Assembly: GCA_944385055.1 (NCBI GenBank) | Contig: CALWVT010000003.1 | Span: forward strand, 124,001 to 188,000 | Direction: 5' to 3' | DNA: 64,000 bases | Source of the DNA: an uncultured Clostridia bacterium | GTDB taxonomy: Bacteria > Bacillota > Clostridia > Oscillospirales > Acutalibacteraceae | Part shown: positions 1 to 7,891 of the stretch, one piece after another | Layout: every line of letters starts with the position of its first letter | Position numbering within the stretch: the stretch's first letter is position 1 | Made by a program: the position numbers and the translations under genes | The notes under the pieces: model-generated | Seen by the model: the letters and a program-made list of their open reading frames with translations, nothing else | Told to the model about the DNA's origin: nothing | The model's database searches: none

Positions 1-7
1 TCCGCTT

Positions 8-61
8 AAAAAAGGTGCCGGCAGAATTTCGGACAAAAACGCCCTTTCCGGCACCTTTAAG
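8..61 (-). terminator. Intrinsic terminator downstream of recQ
   Basis: An inverted repeat pairs GGTGCCGG (about 14-21) with CCGGCACC (about 49-56). Read on the minus strand, the second arm is followed by a run of six T. It lies about 110 bases past the recQ stop codon and should end that minus-strand transcript. Confidence 0.7.
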
Positions 62-172
62 ATAAGTATAGCACATTTATTGAAAATAGTACAGAGCTTT
101 GCATGATTTTTAAAAATTTTGTCCATCTACAGGGGCAATATTTGCCGCGTATGCCGGCGGCAGGGGGCGTTT

Positions 173-2029
173 TTACGAGGAACCGGCGGCCGGTTGGGGA
201 TGTTTTTCACAGTACGCGCGGATGCAGGCCAAAAACGCATCGCCGTAGCGCGCGAGCTTGCGTTCGCCCATGCCGGGCACCTGCAAAAGCGCCTGCCGGG
301 TTTGCGGAAGCCGTTCGCACAGCGCGTGCAGCGTCGCGTCGGTAAACACGACGTACGCGGGCACGCTCTGCTTTTTGGCGATCTTCGCACGCAGCGCGCG
401 CAGCGATTCGAACAGTTCGCCGTTTTCGGCGGGCTGCGCGTTGGCCCCTTCGCGGGAGGCGCGTTTCCGGCGGCGCTCCTCGTAGAAAAAGACCTTTTCG
501 TTTTCAAACAGCACGCCCCGCGCGTGGGGGCCGAGCTGGAGGATGGGGTAATCGCTGTCCGTGCGCGTCAGGCAGCCGAGGACGAGCAGGCGTTCGATGC
601 GCGCGCGGATCTCCGGAATCGTCAGGTCTTTTAATAGGCCGTACGTGCGGTTTCTTGTAAGGCCCATGCGCTCGAGGCGCGCGGTTTTGGAGCCGTGGAG
701 CACCTCCGCGATGATCGCCGTGCCGAATCGTTCGCCTGTGCGTTTGACGCAGCTCAGGATTTTCTGTGCGTCGACCGTCATATCCTTTTCGCGGCCGCGG
801 CGTTTGCAGTTGCCGCAGTTTTGGCACGACAGCGGGCTTTCCTCCCCGAAATACTGCAGAATATAGTGGCGCAGGCAGCCGTCGGTCATGCAGTAGCCGG
901 TCATCTTGGATAAGCGGGCGTAATCGCGGGCGCGCAGGCGCTCCTGTGCCTCCTCGTCGAGCGGCGCGTCCGCGTCGTCCTGGTTGTGGGATACGGAGAT
1001 GAAAAACCGGTTTAAATGCAGGTCGCGCGCATCGTAAAACAGGATGCATTGTGCGGGCATGCCGTCGCGCCCGGCGCGGCCGGCCTCCTGATAATAGCTT
1101 TCCAGGTCCTTGGGCATGTTGTAATGGATCACGAAGCGCACGTCGGGTTTGTCGATGCCCATGCCGAATGCGTTGGTGGCGACGATGACGCGCACGCGGT
1201 CGAACAGGAACGCCTGTTGGTTTGCGCTGCGCGTTTCCTGGGGAAGGCCTGCATGGTACGGCGCGGCGGAGATGCCCTGCTCCGTTAAAAACGAGCAGAT
1301 TTCCTCCACGGTGCTGCGCGTCGCACAATAGACGATGCCGCTGTCCGTTTTCGAAAACGAGGAGAGCACATGCAAAAGCTCGTCTTTTTTCCGGTCCGGC
1401 CGGCGCACTTCATAAAACAGGTTTTGCCGGTCAAACCCCGTGACGACCTGGACGGGTGCGCGCAGCTTTAGCAGCGACACGACATCCTTCTGCACCGCTT
1501 CGGTCGCGGTGGCGGTGAACGCGGCGACCGGCGGGCGGTGCGGGAGTTTTTCAAGAAAGGTGGGGATCATGAGGTAACTCGGCCGGAAATCTTGCCCCCA
1601 CTGGGAGACGCAGTGCGCCTCATCGACGGCGACCAGCGAGATCTCGACGCGCGCGGTGAAATCGAGAAAGTTTGCGGTCAAAAGCCGCTCCGGCGCGACA
1701 TAGATGATTTTATACTGCCCATGCACGGCGTTTTCGAGCGCGCGGCGGTATTGCCGCAGCGTCAGGCTGCTGTTGAAGTATGCCGCCGGTACGCCCGCCG
1801 CAATGAGCGCGCGCACCTGGTCCTGCATTAAGGAAATTAACGGCGAGACAACGAGCGTAATGCCCGAAAGCAGCAGCGCCGGAACCTGGTAGCACAGTGA
1901 TTTTCCGGCGCCGGTCGGCATAATGCCGAACGCGTCCTTTTTCTGGAGAATCGCATCGACCAAGGCCTCCTGCCCCGGACGGAAGGAATCGTAGCCGAAA
2001 TACGTCTTTAATGCTTCGTATTTATCCAC
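173..2029 (-). CDS. recQ: ATP-dependent DNA helicase RecQ
   Basis: A 3'-5' superfamily 2 DNA helicase used in recombination and fork repair. The 618-aa product has the full RecQ order: a Walker A motif PTGAGKS at residues 38-44, the DEAH box at 136-139 in VDEAHCVSQWGQDFRP, helicase motifs IV-VI (YYQEAGRAGRDG), a RecQ-type zinc-binding part (SCQNCGNCKR, about residue 390), a winged helix, and a C-terminal HRDC domain (PGMGERKLARYGD). The length matches bacterial RecQ. The start is the first Met before the conserved YFGYDSFRPGQ motif. It stands alone on the minus strand, followed by its own terminator. I see no LexA-type palindrome at its start. Confidence 0.96.
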   Translation of the reverse strand: MDKYEALKTYFGYDSFRPGQEALVDAILQKKDAFGIMPTGAGKSLCYQVPALLLSGITLVVSPLISLMQDQVRALIAAGVPAAYFNSSLTLRQYRRALENAVHGQYKIIYVAPERLLTANFLDFTARVEISLVAVDEAHCVSQWGQDFRPSYLMIPTFLEKLPHRPPVAAFTATATEAVQKDVVSLLKLRAPVQVVTGFDRQNLFYEVRRPDRKKDELLHVLSSFSKTDSGIVYCATRSTVEEICSFLTEQGISAAPYHAGLPQETRSANQQAFLFDRVRVIVATNAFGMGIDKPDVRFVIHYNMPKDLESYYQEAGRAGRDGMPAQCILFYDARDLHLNRFFISVSHNQDDADAPLDEEAQERLRARDYARLSKMTGYCMTDGCLRHYILQYFGEESPLSCQNCGNCKRRGREKDMTVDAQKILSCVKRTGERFGTAIIAEVLHGSKTARLERMGLTRNRTYGLLKDLTIPEIRARIERLLVLGCLTRTDSDYPILQLGPHARGVLFENEKVFFYEERRRKRASREGANAQPAENGELFESLRALRAKIAKKQSVPAYVVFTDATLHALCERLPQTRQALLQVPGMGERKLARYGDAFLACIRAYCEKHPQPAAGSS

Positions 2030-2089
2030 CGTTTCTTTGCCGCTTCCTTCCTTTGTTCCCTTGTATTCGATTGGTTCGTTTTTATGCGT

Positions 2090-2563
2090 TTATGCGTTTT
2101 TCAGCAGGGCATCCCAGTAAGCCCCCATCGTATAGCCGGGCTCTTCGGTGACTTCCCGGCCAAAATCACACGGCGGCACGAAGGCTTTCGCCGCTTCGAT
2201 GCTCGGGAATTCCACTTCCGCGTATGTAAATGACGTCGGCGCACCCGCATCGACGACATTGTATTCCAGCCGGTATCCGCCCGGCAGCGCGTAGATGGTG
2301 TAGTCCTTTCGCACGAGCGGGTGCGGCAGCAGGCGTTCAAGCGCCAGGAATTTCTCGCGCGGGATGTCAAATTCGATTTCTTCGCGCGCCAATGTCCCCT
2401 TGCCCTTGATGCACAGCCGGTAGCCGGTTTTCCCGTCCTTTTCTTTCGAGCGGATGCGCACGGTCGGCTTTGTGCACAGATATCCCTGCCGCAGCACCGC
2501 CCGTTCCAGCACCGGATATCCTTCCGGCGGCGCGGGCATCAGCCATTTGCGTTCGATTTCCAT
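2090..2563 (-). CDS. CYTH domain protein (triphosphate tunnel metalloenzyme family)
   Basis: A 157-aa protein that opens with MEIERKWL, the ExExK signature of CYTH/ThTPase-type tunnel enzymes. These bind triphosphates through acidic and basic residues inside a beta barrel. Further charged strands follow (RIRSKEKDGKTGYRLCIKG, YRLEYNVV, YAEVEFPS). The start at 2563 is chosen because AAAGGAGG sits directly upstream and the EIERKW motif must be at the N-terminus; a longer open frame to 2695 lacks both. The preceding membrane gene ends only 14 bases upstream, so the two are probably co-transcribed. The substrate cannot be told from the sequence (inorganic triphosphate, thiamine triphosphate or other). 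Confidence 0.88.
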   Translation of the reverse strand: MEIERKWLMPAPPEGYPVLERAVLRQGYLCTKPTVRIRSKEKDGKTGYRLCIKGKGTLAREEIEFDIPREKFLALERLLPHPLVRKDYTIYALPGGYRLEYNVVDAGAPTSFTYAEVEFPSIEAAKAFVPPCDFGREVTEEPGYTMGAYWDALLKNA

Positions 2564-2577
2564 GTGGGATCCTCCTT

Positions 2578-4104
2578 TTATGTGGTTTGCCGATACAGGG
2601 AAATCCCCTGTTTCTGCGAGACCAGCGTGTACGACGACGAGAGCACCTGCGAGAGGGTGGGTTCCGTAAACTCGCCGGAGCCGACGAGAATCCATTTTGG
2701 CGGATCGGTTCGGAGCATCTCATCAATTGCGTCGCCAATTTTGGGGTCGAGTACGCGCTGGTCTTCCTGATAGAAACTGTATGGATAGCATGGATCGATG
2801 CCGCTGATGCAGAACCAGCGTGCGGGCACTTCATAGCCCCAAACTTCGTTACGCTCCTCTTCGGGGATTGCGGCGGCCTGGTATTGGATTTCCGCATACG
2901 TTTGCTGGATCTGCTCCTGCTGCTGGCCGTAATTGATGTCGTTATAAATCCCGTTGTCGACGATCTCTATATAGAAATATGCGCACACGCACACCATGAC
3001 TGCGGCAAACGCATACAGCCCAAAGTGGGAATGCTTCCGTGCGTGCGGCTGTTCGCCGGCTGCCCATTGGCGCTTAAACATGCGCAATAGGTCAAACAGG
3101 AAGACGAGCGCCAAAAGCAAAAGCGGTGCCGTCATTGTGCAGTAGTGCAGATAACCATTGCCGGGCAAAAAGGCCACAACCGTCACGCCGCTGCACAGCG
3201 CGAGCAGGCCGCCTTTGGCCCAGCTTTTCTTGGCACCGTACAAAAGACCGACGGCAATCCCCAGAAATGCAGGGGAAAGGTAGTGCAGGATATTCATCCA
3301 CGCGCCGGCGTCACGCTCGGCAACACCGTTCTGCGAATAGAGAAACGGCAGCCCGATCGTGCCGTAAAACATTTCCCACAGCGCATTGTGCGCGCCGAAA
3401 TAGAGCAGAAACGGCACAAAGGCCAAGAGCATACCGAGCAGCGCCGCGCCAAGATTCTGCAAAAGTTCTCGAAATGCGCGGCGATAGAGAAGAAAGAACA
3501 AAAATAAGAGGAAGATACCGCACACGATGGCGGCGTTCGTCGCGCGGATCAGGACAAGCAGCGTAAAGCAGATGCCGTACACAAAGGCGTACAGCGGCGG
3601 GTGGGCGCTGCCGCGCACGAGCACGCGGCAGGCCAGCAGGAGCGGCAAGAGCACAAACGGCAGGCTGAATTCTTCGGAAAGATTTCCGCCCTCAAACGTC
3701 GCCGAAAGCAGGAGAATGGTCAGTACCACCGCTGCCATTGCGGGCTGGCGGCTCAAAAACAGCCGTGCCAGTGCGAACAATAGGCAGAAGGTCACACATA
3801 GAAACACAAACTGTACCGCGAAGGCACCGCTGCGCCCGCCAAGGAAAAACTGCCCGACCGCCTCAATAAAGAACAACAGCGGCCCTTTTACATCAAAAAA
3901 GTCGACATAAGGAACAGCGCCGTCTGCGACCATGCGGCCGGTCAGAATAAAATACGCCGCGTCATCGCCGTAAAGCCGTGGATATAAGGGGCTGGTGTAC
4001 CGTGAGCAAAACCATAAAAAGAAAAAAGCGCCCACCAAAAGTCCGGCATAGCACGCAAGGTCCCACCGGCGTTCTCCGCCGCGGCGCGGCAACGTTCGAT
4101 TCAT
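2578..4104 (-). CDS. Multi-spanning membrane glycosyltransferase, GT39/ArnT-like
   Basis: A 508-aa integral membrane protein with about ten or more hydrophobic segments. The first extracellular loop carries the acidic pair in YGDDAAYFILTGR, followed by FDVKGPLLFF. This is the arrangement of polyprenyl-phosphate-sugar-dependent transferases (PMT_2/ArnT-like), where the acidic pair is catalytic. It probably moves a lipid-linked sugar to a surface polymer or protein outside the membrane. ATG at 4104 is preferred over ATG 4128 because GGGAGGAG lies between them at good spacing. It runs into the CYTH gene. The acceptor and sugar are unknown, and no partner cell-wall gene is nearby. Confidence 0.8.
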   Translation of the reverse strand: MNRTLPRRGGERRWDLACYAGLLVGAFFFLWFCSRYTSPLYPRLYGDDAAYFILTGRMVADGAVPYVDFFDVKGPLLFFIEAVGQFFLGGRSGAFAVQFVFLCVTFCLLFALARLFLSRQPAMAAVVLTILLLSATFEGGNLSEEFSLPFVLLPLLLACRVLVRGSAHPPLYAFVYGICFTLLVLIRATNAAIVCGIFLLFLFFLLYRRAFRELLQNLGAALLGMLLAFVPFLLYFGAHNALWEMFYGTIGLPFLYSQNGVAERDAGAWMNILHYLSPAFLGIAVGLLYGAKKSWAKGGLLALCSGVTVVAFLPGNGYLHYCTMTAPLLLLALVFLFDLLRMFKRQWAAGEQPHARKHSHFGLYAFAAVMVCVCAYFYIEIVDNGIYNDINYGQQQEQIQQTYAEIQYQAAAIPEEERNEVWGYEVPARWFCISGIDPCYPYSFYQEDQRVLDPKIGDAIDEMLRTDPPKWILVGSGEFTEPTLSQVLSSSYTLVSQKQGISLYRQTT

Positions 4105-4244
4105 CGATGTATCTCCTCCCTCTTGCACGAGGCATTCCTTTCCTAAAGGAAAACAGGCCCTTCTTTTTCTATATAAGGCCCGTTCCCTGATTTCTTCCCT
4201 GTCATTATCGCATAAAAGCGGGGTGGATGCAAACGCGGCACCGT

Positions 4245-5528
4245 TTAGGCCGTATGGTCAGAGCCGTCGAGCGGTTTGTCGATAAAGGCCGGGCGGAATT
4301 TGCTGTAAAGGATTTTCTGTGCGGAATAAAGGCCCGTATAGCCCGAAAGCGCGTAGGAAATCGCTGCGGCCAGCAGATAGTACGGCGCGCCCTCAAACCC
4401 GAAGATCGAGCACCCCAAAAGCAGCGCCGAGACGGGACAGTTCGTCACGCCCGCAAACAGTGCCACCAGCCCGACGGCCGCGCCGAATCCCGGCGAGAGC
4501 CCCAAAAGCCCGCCGGCAAAGCAGCCGAATGTCGCGCCGATAAAGAAGGTTGGCACAATTTCGCCGCCCTTAAACCCCGCCCCGAGGGTCAGGGCCGTTA
4601 ACAGGATCTTCCACAAAAACGCCTGCGGGACGGCTTCTCCGGCCACGGCGCGCGCGATGACGTCCGTACCGGCGCCTTCATAATCCGTCGTGCCGGAGAC
4701 GAGGTTGAAAACAATCACGATGGCCGCGCCCACAAGCGCGCGCACGTAGGGATTCGGCAGGAACTTGTGCATGCCCTTGCCCACCCAGCGCAGCGCCAGG
4801 CAGAACCCCGCCGCCACGAGCGCGCACAGCGCAGAAAGGGCGAGCACCTGCAAGCCCGGCAGCAGTCCCACCGGCGCGATGCCCGAAACATCGAAGTGCG
4901 TCGGCTGGGCGCCCAAAAGCTGTGCAATCCCCGATGCCGTCACGCACGCGAGCACCGTCGGCACGAGCGCTGGGTAATACATTTCGCCGACGCTCACGAC
5001 TTCCAAGGCGAATACGGTCGCCGCGACCGGCGTTCCGAACAGGGCCGCGAACACCGAACCCATGCCGCACATCGTCAGCACATGCCGCTCCTTTTCGTCG
5101 CGATGCAAAAGACGCCCGAGGCTGTAGCCTAAGCTGCCGCCAATCTGCAGCGCCGCGCCTTCCCGGCCCGCGCTGCCGCCGCACAGATGCGTCAGGGCCG
5201 TCCCCACAAAGATCAGCGGTGCCATGCGCACGGGCAGCTGCTGCGGCGAACGCACCGCCAACAGCACCAGGTTTGTGCCGCGGCTTTCCTTGACGCCGCA
5301 CAAGCGGTACATGCCCTGGATCAAAACGCCCGCCGCGGGCAGAAGATATAAAAGCCACGGATAGTCTCCCCGCAGCGCCGTTACCTGCTGCAAGACCCAG
5401 TAAAAGGCGCTCCCCACGCCGCCGCCAATGACGGCGCCGATGCCGGCGCCCAGCAGCAGCCAATGGACAAATGCCAGCAGCCGTTTTTCCCAATGGCGCG
5501 CCTTGCGCTCCGCTTCTTGCTTTTCCAT
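4245..5528 (-). CDS. Voltage-gated ClC-type chloride channel/antiporter
   Basis: A 427-aa ClC family protein. The selectivity motifs are readable: GSAGREGAALQ (ClC GREGP-like loop, with the gating glutamate) and FKGGEIVPTFFIGA (equivalent to the GxFxP loop), within about ten hydrophobic helices. It moves chloride or fluoride, or exchanges Cl- for H+. The gating Glu is kept. I do not see a Tyr-containing motif that would settle channel versus exchanger. The start at 5528 is chosen for GGGAGGAAAAGAAG before the ATG; the frame stays open to 5657 without a better site. No CBS domain follows. The gene diverges from the LexA-box-like promoter at 5676. Confidence 0.92.
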   Translation of the reverse strand: MEKQEAERKARHWEKRLLAFVHWLLLGAGIGAVIGGGVGSAFYWVLQQVTALRGDYPWLLYLLPAAGVLIQGMYRLCGVKESRGTNLVLLAVRSPQQLPVRMAPLIFVGTALTHLCGGSAGREGAALQIGGSLGYSLGRLLHRDEKERHVLTMCGMGSVFAALFGTPVAATVFALEVVSVGEMYYPALVPTVLACVTASGIAQLLGAQPTHFDVSGIAPVGLLPGLQVLALSALCALVAAGFCLALRWVGKGMHKFLPNPYVRALVGAAIVIVFNLVSGTTDYEGAGTDVIARAVAGEAVPQAFLWKILLTALTLGAGFKGGEIVPTFFIGATFGCFAGGLLGLSPGFGAAVGLVALFAGVTNCPVSALLLGCSIFGFEGAPYYLLAAAISYALSGYTGLYSAQKILYSKFRPAFIDKPLDGSDHTA

Positions 5529-5675
5529 CTTCTTTTCCTCCCGGCGCGGGGCTGTGTGTGCAGCCGTTTTCTTCGTTTTCTCTAGTGTACCATGCCCTTC
5601 GGGTGCAGGCAAGGCGGCCATGTCCCAAATATGTCCCATAAAGCCCGAAAACTTCAAAAAATTTTCCGCACCTAC

Positions 5676-5704
5676 TTGAACATATGTTCGAACTTTTGTA
5701 CGAT
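5676..5704 (+). promoter_or_regulatory. Sigma-A promoter overlapped by LexA-box-like palindrome
   Basis: TTGAAC (5676-5681), a 17-base spacer and TACGAT (5699-5704) form a good housekeeping promoter. A perfect 12-base palindrome, GAACATATGTTC (5678-5689), covers the -35 element and the start of the spacer. This fits the Gram-positive LexA operator (CGAACATATGTTCG) at all central positions, so the downstream pair is probably repressed by LexA and induced by DNA damage. That regulation is inferred. Confidence 0.75.
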
Positions 5705-5762
5705 AGAAAGTAGACGGTCATACAAAACCAGACGATCCAAAGGGAAGGAGACGGGAAATGCC

Positions 5763-6005
5763 ATGGAGTTTCGAGAATTGGACTACGCCCGTTGGGCGCA
5801 GGAGTATTTGCAGCAGGCGGCTGTGCTGGAAGCCGCGCTGAAACCCGTCCGTGCCGCGCGCAAAAAACCGCACCTGAGCATTGAGGAAAGCCGGAAGCTG
5901 CTGCGGCGGGAGAGGATGTTGTATGAAATGTATCTGGAGTGCCGGGCGACCGGCCAGCTTTTAAAAAGGCGGGGTGAACATGCGGACAAAACTGCTTTCC
6001 ATTGA
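5763..6005 (+). CDS. Small charged helical protein in LexA-box module
   Basis: An 80-aa protein that I do not recognise. It is rich in Arg, Glu and Leu, lacks membrane segments, and should be almost all helix (for example RKLLRRERMLYEMYLECRA), possibly a coiled coil. The ATG at 5763 follows GGGAAGGAGACGG; the frame is open further upstream but without a ribosome site. It overlaps the next gene by 26 bases, so translation is likely coupled. As first gene behind the LexA-like promoter it is probably a damage-inducible partner of the sigma-like protein, perhaps binding it. That role is inferred from position only. Confidence 0.65.
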   Translation: MEFRELDYARWAQEYLQQAAVLEAALKPVRAARKKPHLSIEESRKLLRRERMLYEMYLECRATGQLLKRRGEHADKTAFH

Positions 6006-6288
6006 AGGGCTGCGCGAAAGCCTTCTGCTGCCGCCGGCGGATGTGCCGGACCGGCGTTACCAGGCGGCGGTAGCGGCGGTGAAGCGCGCGGTGCAGCAGG
6101 AGCTGACGCCGCGGCAGCGGGAGTGCCTGCTGCGCCGGTGCGCAGGTGAGCGTGTGCTGGACATTGCGCGAACGCTCGGCCTTGCGCCGTCGACGGTGAC
6201 AAAGCACGTGCAGACGGCCATCCAAAAATTGCAGCGGATTTTTTCGTATTCGAACTTTTTTCCCGGTGACCCGGGCGCATCCGCCTAA
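5980..6288 (+). CDS. Sigma-70 region 4-like helix-turn-helix protein
   Basis: A 102-aa protein whose second half, residues about 42-88, is a sigma region 4/LuxR-type helix-turn-helix: LTPRQRECLLRRCAGER, then VLDIARTLGLAPSTVTKHV, then a basic helix. There is no region 2, so it is not a complete sigma factor. It could bind -35-like sequences or act as a positional activator. ATG 5980 is preferred; GTG 5974 is also in frame. It overlaps the preceding small gene and is followed directly by a terminator, making a closed two-gene unit. Such stand-alone region 4 proteins are common in clostridial prophages and mobile elements, but I see no other mobile gene here. Confidence 0.75.
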   Translation: MRTKLLSIEGLRESLLLPPADVPDRRYQAAVAAVKRAVQQELTPRQRECLLRRCAGERVLDIARTLGLAPSTVTKHVQTAIQKLQRIFSYSNFFPGDPGASA

Positions 6289-6292
6289 ATCG

Positions 6293-6322
6293 AAAGAGCT
6301 CCTGCGGGGGCTCTTTTTTTCT
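6293..6322 (+). terminator. Intrinsic terminator of the LexA-box module
   Basis: AGAGCTCC (6296-6302 region) pairs with GGGGCTCT, loop TGCG, followed by seven T. It starts a few bases after the stop codon of the sigma-like gene. Confidence 0.85.
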
Positions 6323-6329
6323 GCAGACG

Positions 6330-6750
6330 AGCAGGACGTCGATGGAAAGCGTCTCGTTTGTAAATTTACAAAATTCAATTTTTATAAAAGCGAATAAGAA
6401 AATACACAGAAAAAAGGAGATGTTCAAGAGAGATATGTGCGTAAAATAAAGAACTTTATAGGAAAATAAAGGTTTCGGAAGAATTTCTTTTTGACCGCGC
6501 CGAGATGTCACGATAAGTGTTCATTTGAATTTTAAAATCATGTTAGACTTTAATAAATCATTATGCGGATCGAAAAATAGACAACGTTGTCCTGCATACA
6601 TTAAAAAAATTAAAGAAATATGCCTGAATGTTCCAGCAAAAAGACTTTTTATACATGATAAAGTTAAGATTTTAAATTTACTTAATCGCTGTACCATGTA
6701 GAAGGATTACGGTTTTTGTGGTTTTCATGCGGGAAAGGAGTCTTCAAGAA
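6330..6750. other. AT-rich non-coding stretch upstream of pilus locus
   Basis: About 400 bases with no credible gene and a base composition far richer in A and T than the flanks. It holds many A/T tracts and probably the promoter for the pilus operon (several TATA-like hexamers near 6647-6660), but I cannot choose one -35/-10 pair with confidence. It could also bind silencing or regulatory proteins. Confidence 0.5.
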
Positions 6751-6756
6751 AGGTTT

Positions 6757-7260
6757 ATGACAGAACAAGCGCTGCATCGTCTAGGCCGAAAAGCATTGCT
6801 GGAACTTCTCCTTGAGCAGGCAAAGGAAATGGAATCGCTCCAGGAGCAGGTCAAACGCCAGGAACAGGAACTGAAAGAAGCCAAACAGGCGCTGCAAAAT
6901 CGGGAAATTCAAATCAATGAGGCCGGCTCAATTGCGGAAGCGGCCCTGCAGCTCAATGGCATTTTTGAAATGGCGCAAATTGCCAGCCAACAGTATATCG
7001 ACAACATTCAAAAGCTCAACGACCGCCAAGCGGCCCTGTGCGCGCAGCAGGCAAAAGAAAGCAGCGAAAAAGCCAACGCTTTGTTAGAGGAGACTGCCCA
7101 AAAATGCAAGGAGCAGGAGGAAGCGTGCCGGCGGCGGTGCGAAGAAATGGAGGCCGAGGCCAAACGCCGGGCCGCCGCCTATTGGGCGGAAGTTTCCAGA
7201 CGTCTGCAGATCATTTACAAGGACTATCAAAAGCACTCAAAGTATAGCAGCAAATTATAA
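6757..7260 (+). CDS. Coiled-coil protein heading the pilus locus
   Basis: A 167-aa soluble protein. Residues about 10-55 are an amphipathic coiled coil (LLELLLEQAKEMESLQEQ, then QEQELKEAKQALQNRE), next comes a conserved-looking segment INEAGSIAEAALQLNGIFE, and the C-terminal part is Cys/Glu/Arg-rich (ARRRCEEMEAEAKRRAA style). There is no signal peptide or membrane segment, so it is cytoplasmic. ATG 6757 is chosen over 6727 and the GTG at 6718 because AAAGG is at the right distance and the N-terminus MTEQALHRLGRKALLELL suits the family. From memory, similar proteins often sit beside signal peptidase and LPXTG genes in Oscillospiraceae, but their job is unknown. Confidence 0.7.
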   Translation: MTEQALHRLGRKALLELLLEQAKEMESLQEQVKRQEQELKEAKQALQNREIQINEAGSIAEAALQLNGIFEMAQIASQQYIDNIQKLNDRQAALCAQQAKESSEKANALLEETAQKCKEQEEACRRRCEEMEAEAKRRAAAYWAEVSRRLQIIYKDYQKHSKYSSKL

Positions 7261-7280
7261 GCAGAGGCGAAACAAAGAGC

Positions 7281-7868
7281 ATGAAGGAAAAACAGAACAA
7301 GCAAGGGACGCTTCCCACCCGGCACCAGCTGGAAAAGGAACTGCACCGGGAGGTGCGCCGCGAACAGCGCCGGAAAGTGGCCGCCAGTGCCGTTTCCGCG
7401 CTGCTCACCGCGATGGCGGTTGCTGTCCTGGTTTTCACCAATTTGCTGCCGGTGCTGCGCGTAGAGGGCGCTTCGATGGCGCCGACGCTGCAAAGCGGGG
7501 AGATTGTCGTTTCTCTGCGCGGCGGCACGATAGAGCGCGGCGATTTGCTTGCTTTTTACTATCAAAATGAAATCCTTTTGAAGCGTGTCATTGGCCTGCC
7601 GGGGGAGGAAATCAATCTGGATGCGGATGGCAACGTGTATATTGACGGCAACTTGCTGCAGGAGCCGTATCTTATCGAGCGGGCGCTGGGGGACTGCGAT
7701 GTGGAATTCCCGTTCCGGGTGCCGGAAAATCAGTATTTTGTATTGGGCGACCATCGCAGCACGTCAAGTGATTCACGAATGGCGGCAATTGGCTGTGTTG
7801 CGGAGGATCGAATTTTAGGAACCGTTTTCTTTCGAATTTGGCCGCTGGATCGGTGCGGCGCGATTTGA
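7281..7868 (+). CDS. lepB: Signal peptidase I
   Basis: A 195-aa type I signal peptidase with one N-terminal transmembrane helix (about 35-57). It carries the Ser-Lys catalytic dyad: Ser65 in EGASMAPTL and Lys101 in ILLKRVIGLPGEE. The C-terminal box GDHRSTSSDSR follows. It cuts Sec signal peptides outside the membrane. It lies 20 bases after the coiled-coil gene and 23 before the giant adhesin, so it is probably a dedicated peptidase for the pilus subunits; pilus islands often have one. The ribosome site is weak. Confidence 0.94.
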   Translation: MKEKQNKQGTLPTRHQLEKELHREVRREQRRKVAASAVSALLTAMAVAVLVFTNLLPVLRVEGASMAPTLQSGEIVVSLRGGTIERGDLLAFYYQNEILLKRVIGLPGEEINLDADGNVYIDGNLLQEPYLIERALGDCDVEFPFRVPENQYFVLGDHRSTSSDSRMAAIGCVAEDRILGTVFFRIWPLDRCGAI

Positions 7869-7891
7869 TTGGACGGAAAGGGGGCGTGTCG

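Noticed and set aside
119-634. Long plus-strand frame opposite recQ
   Set aside because: Arg/Ala-rich shadow of the recQ coding strand; no ribosome site and no family signature.
4678-6378. 566-aa minus-strand frame across the ClC gene and the LexA-box module
   Set aside because: It crosses a promoter, a terminator and the well-supported ClC frame, and its product is low-complexity Arg/Ala/Pro-rich. It is a shadow.
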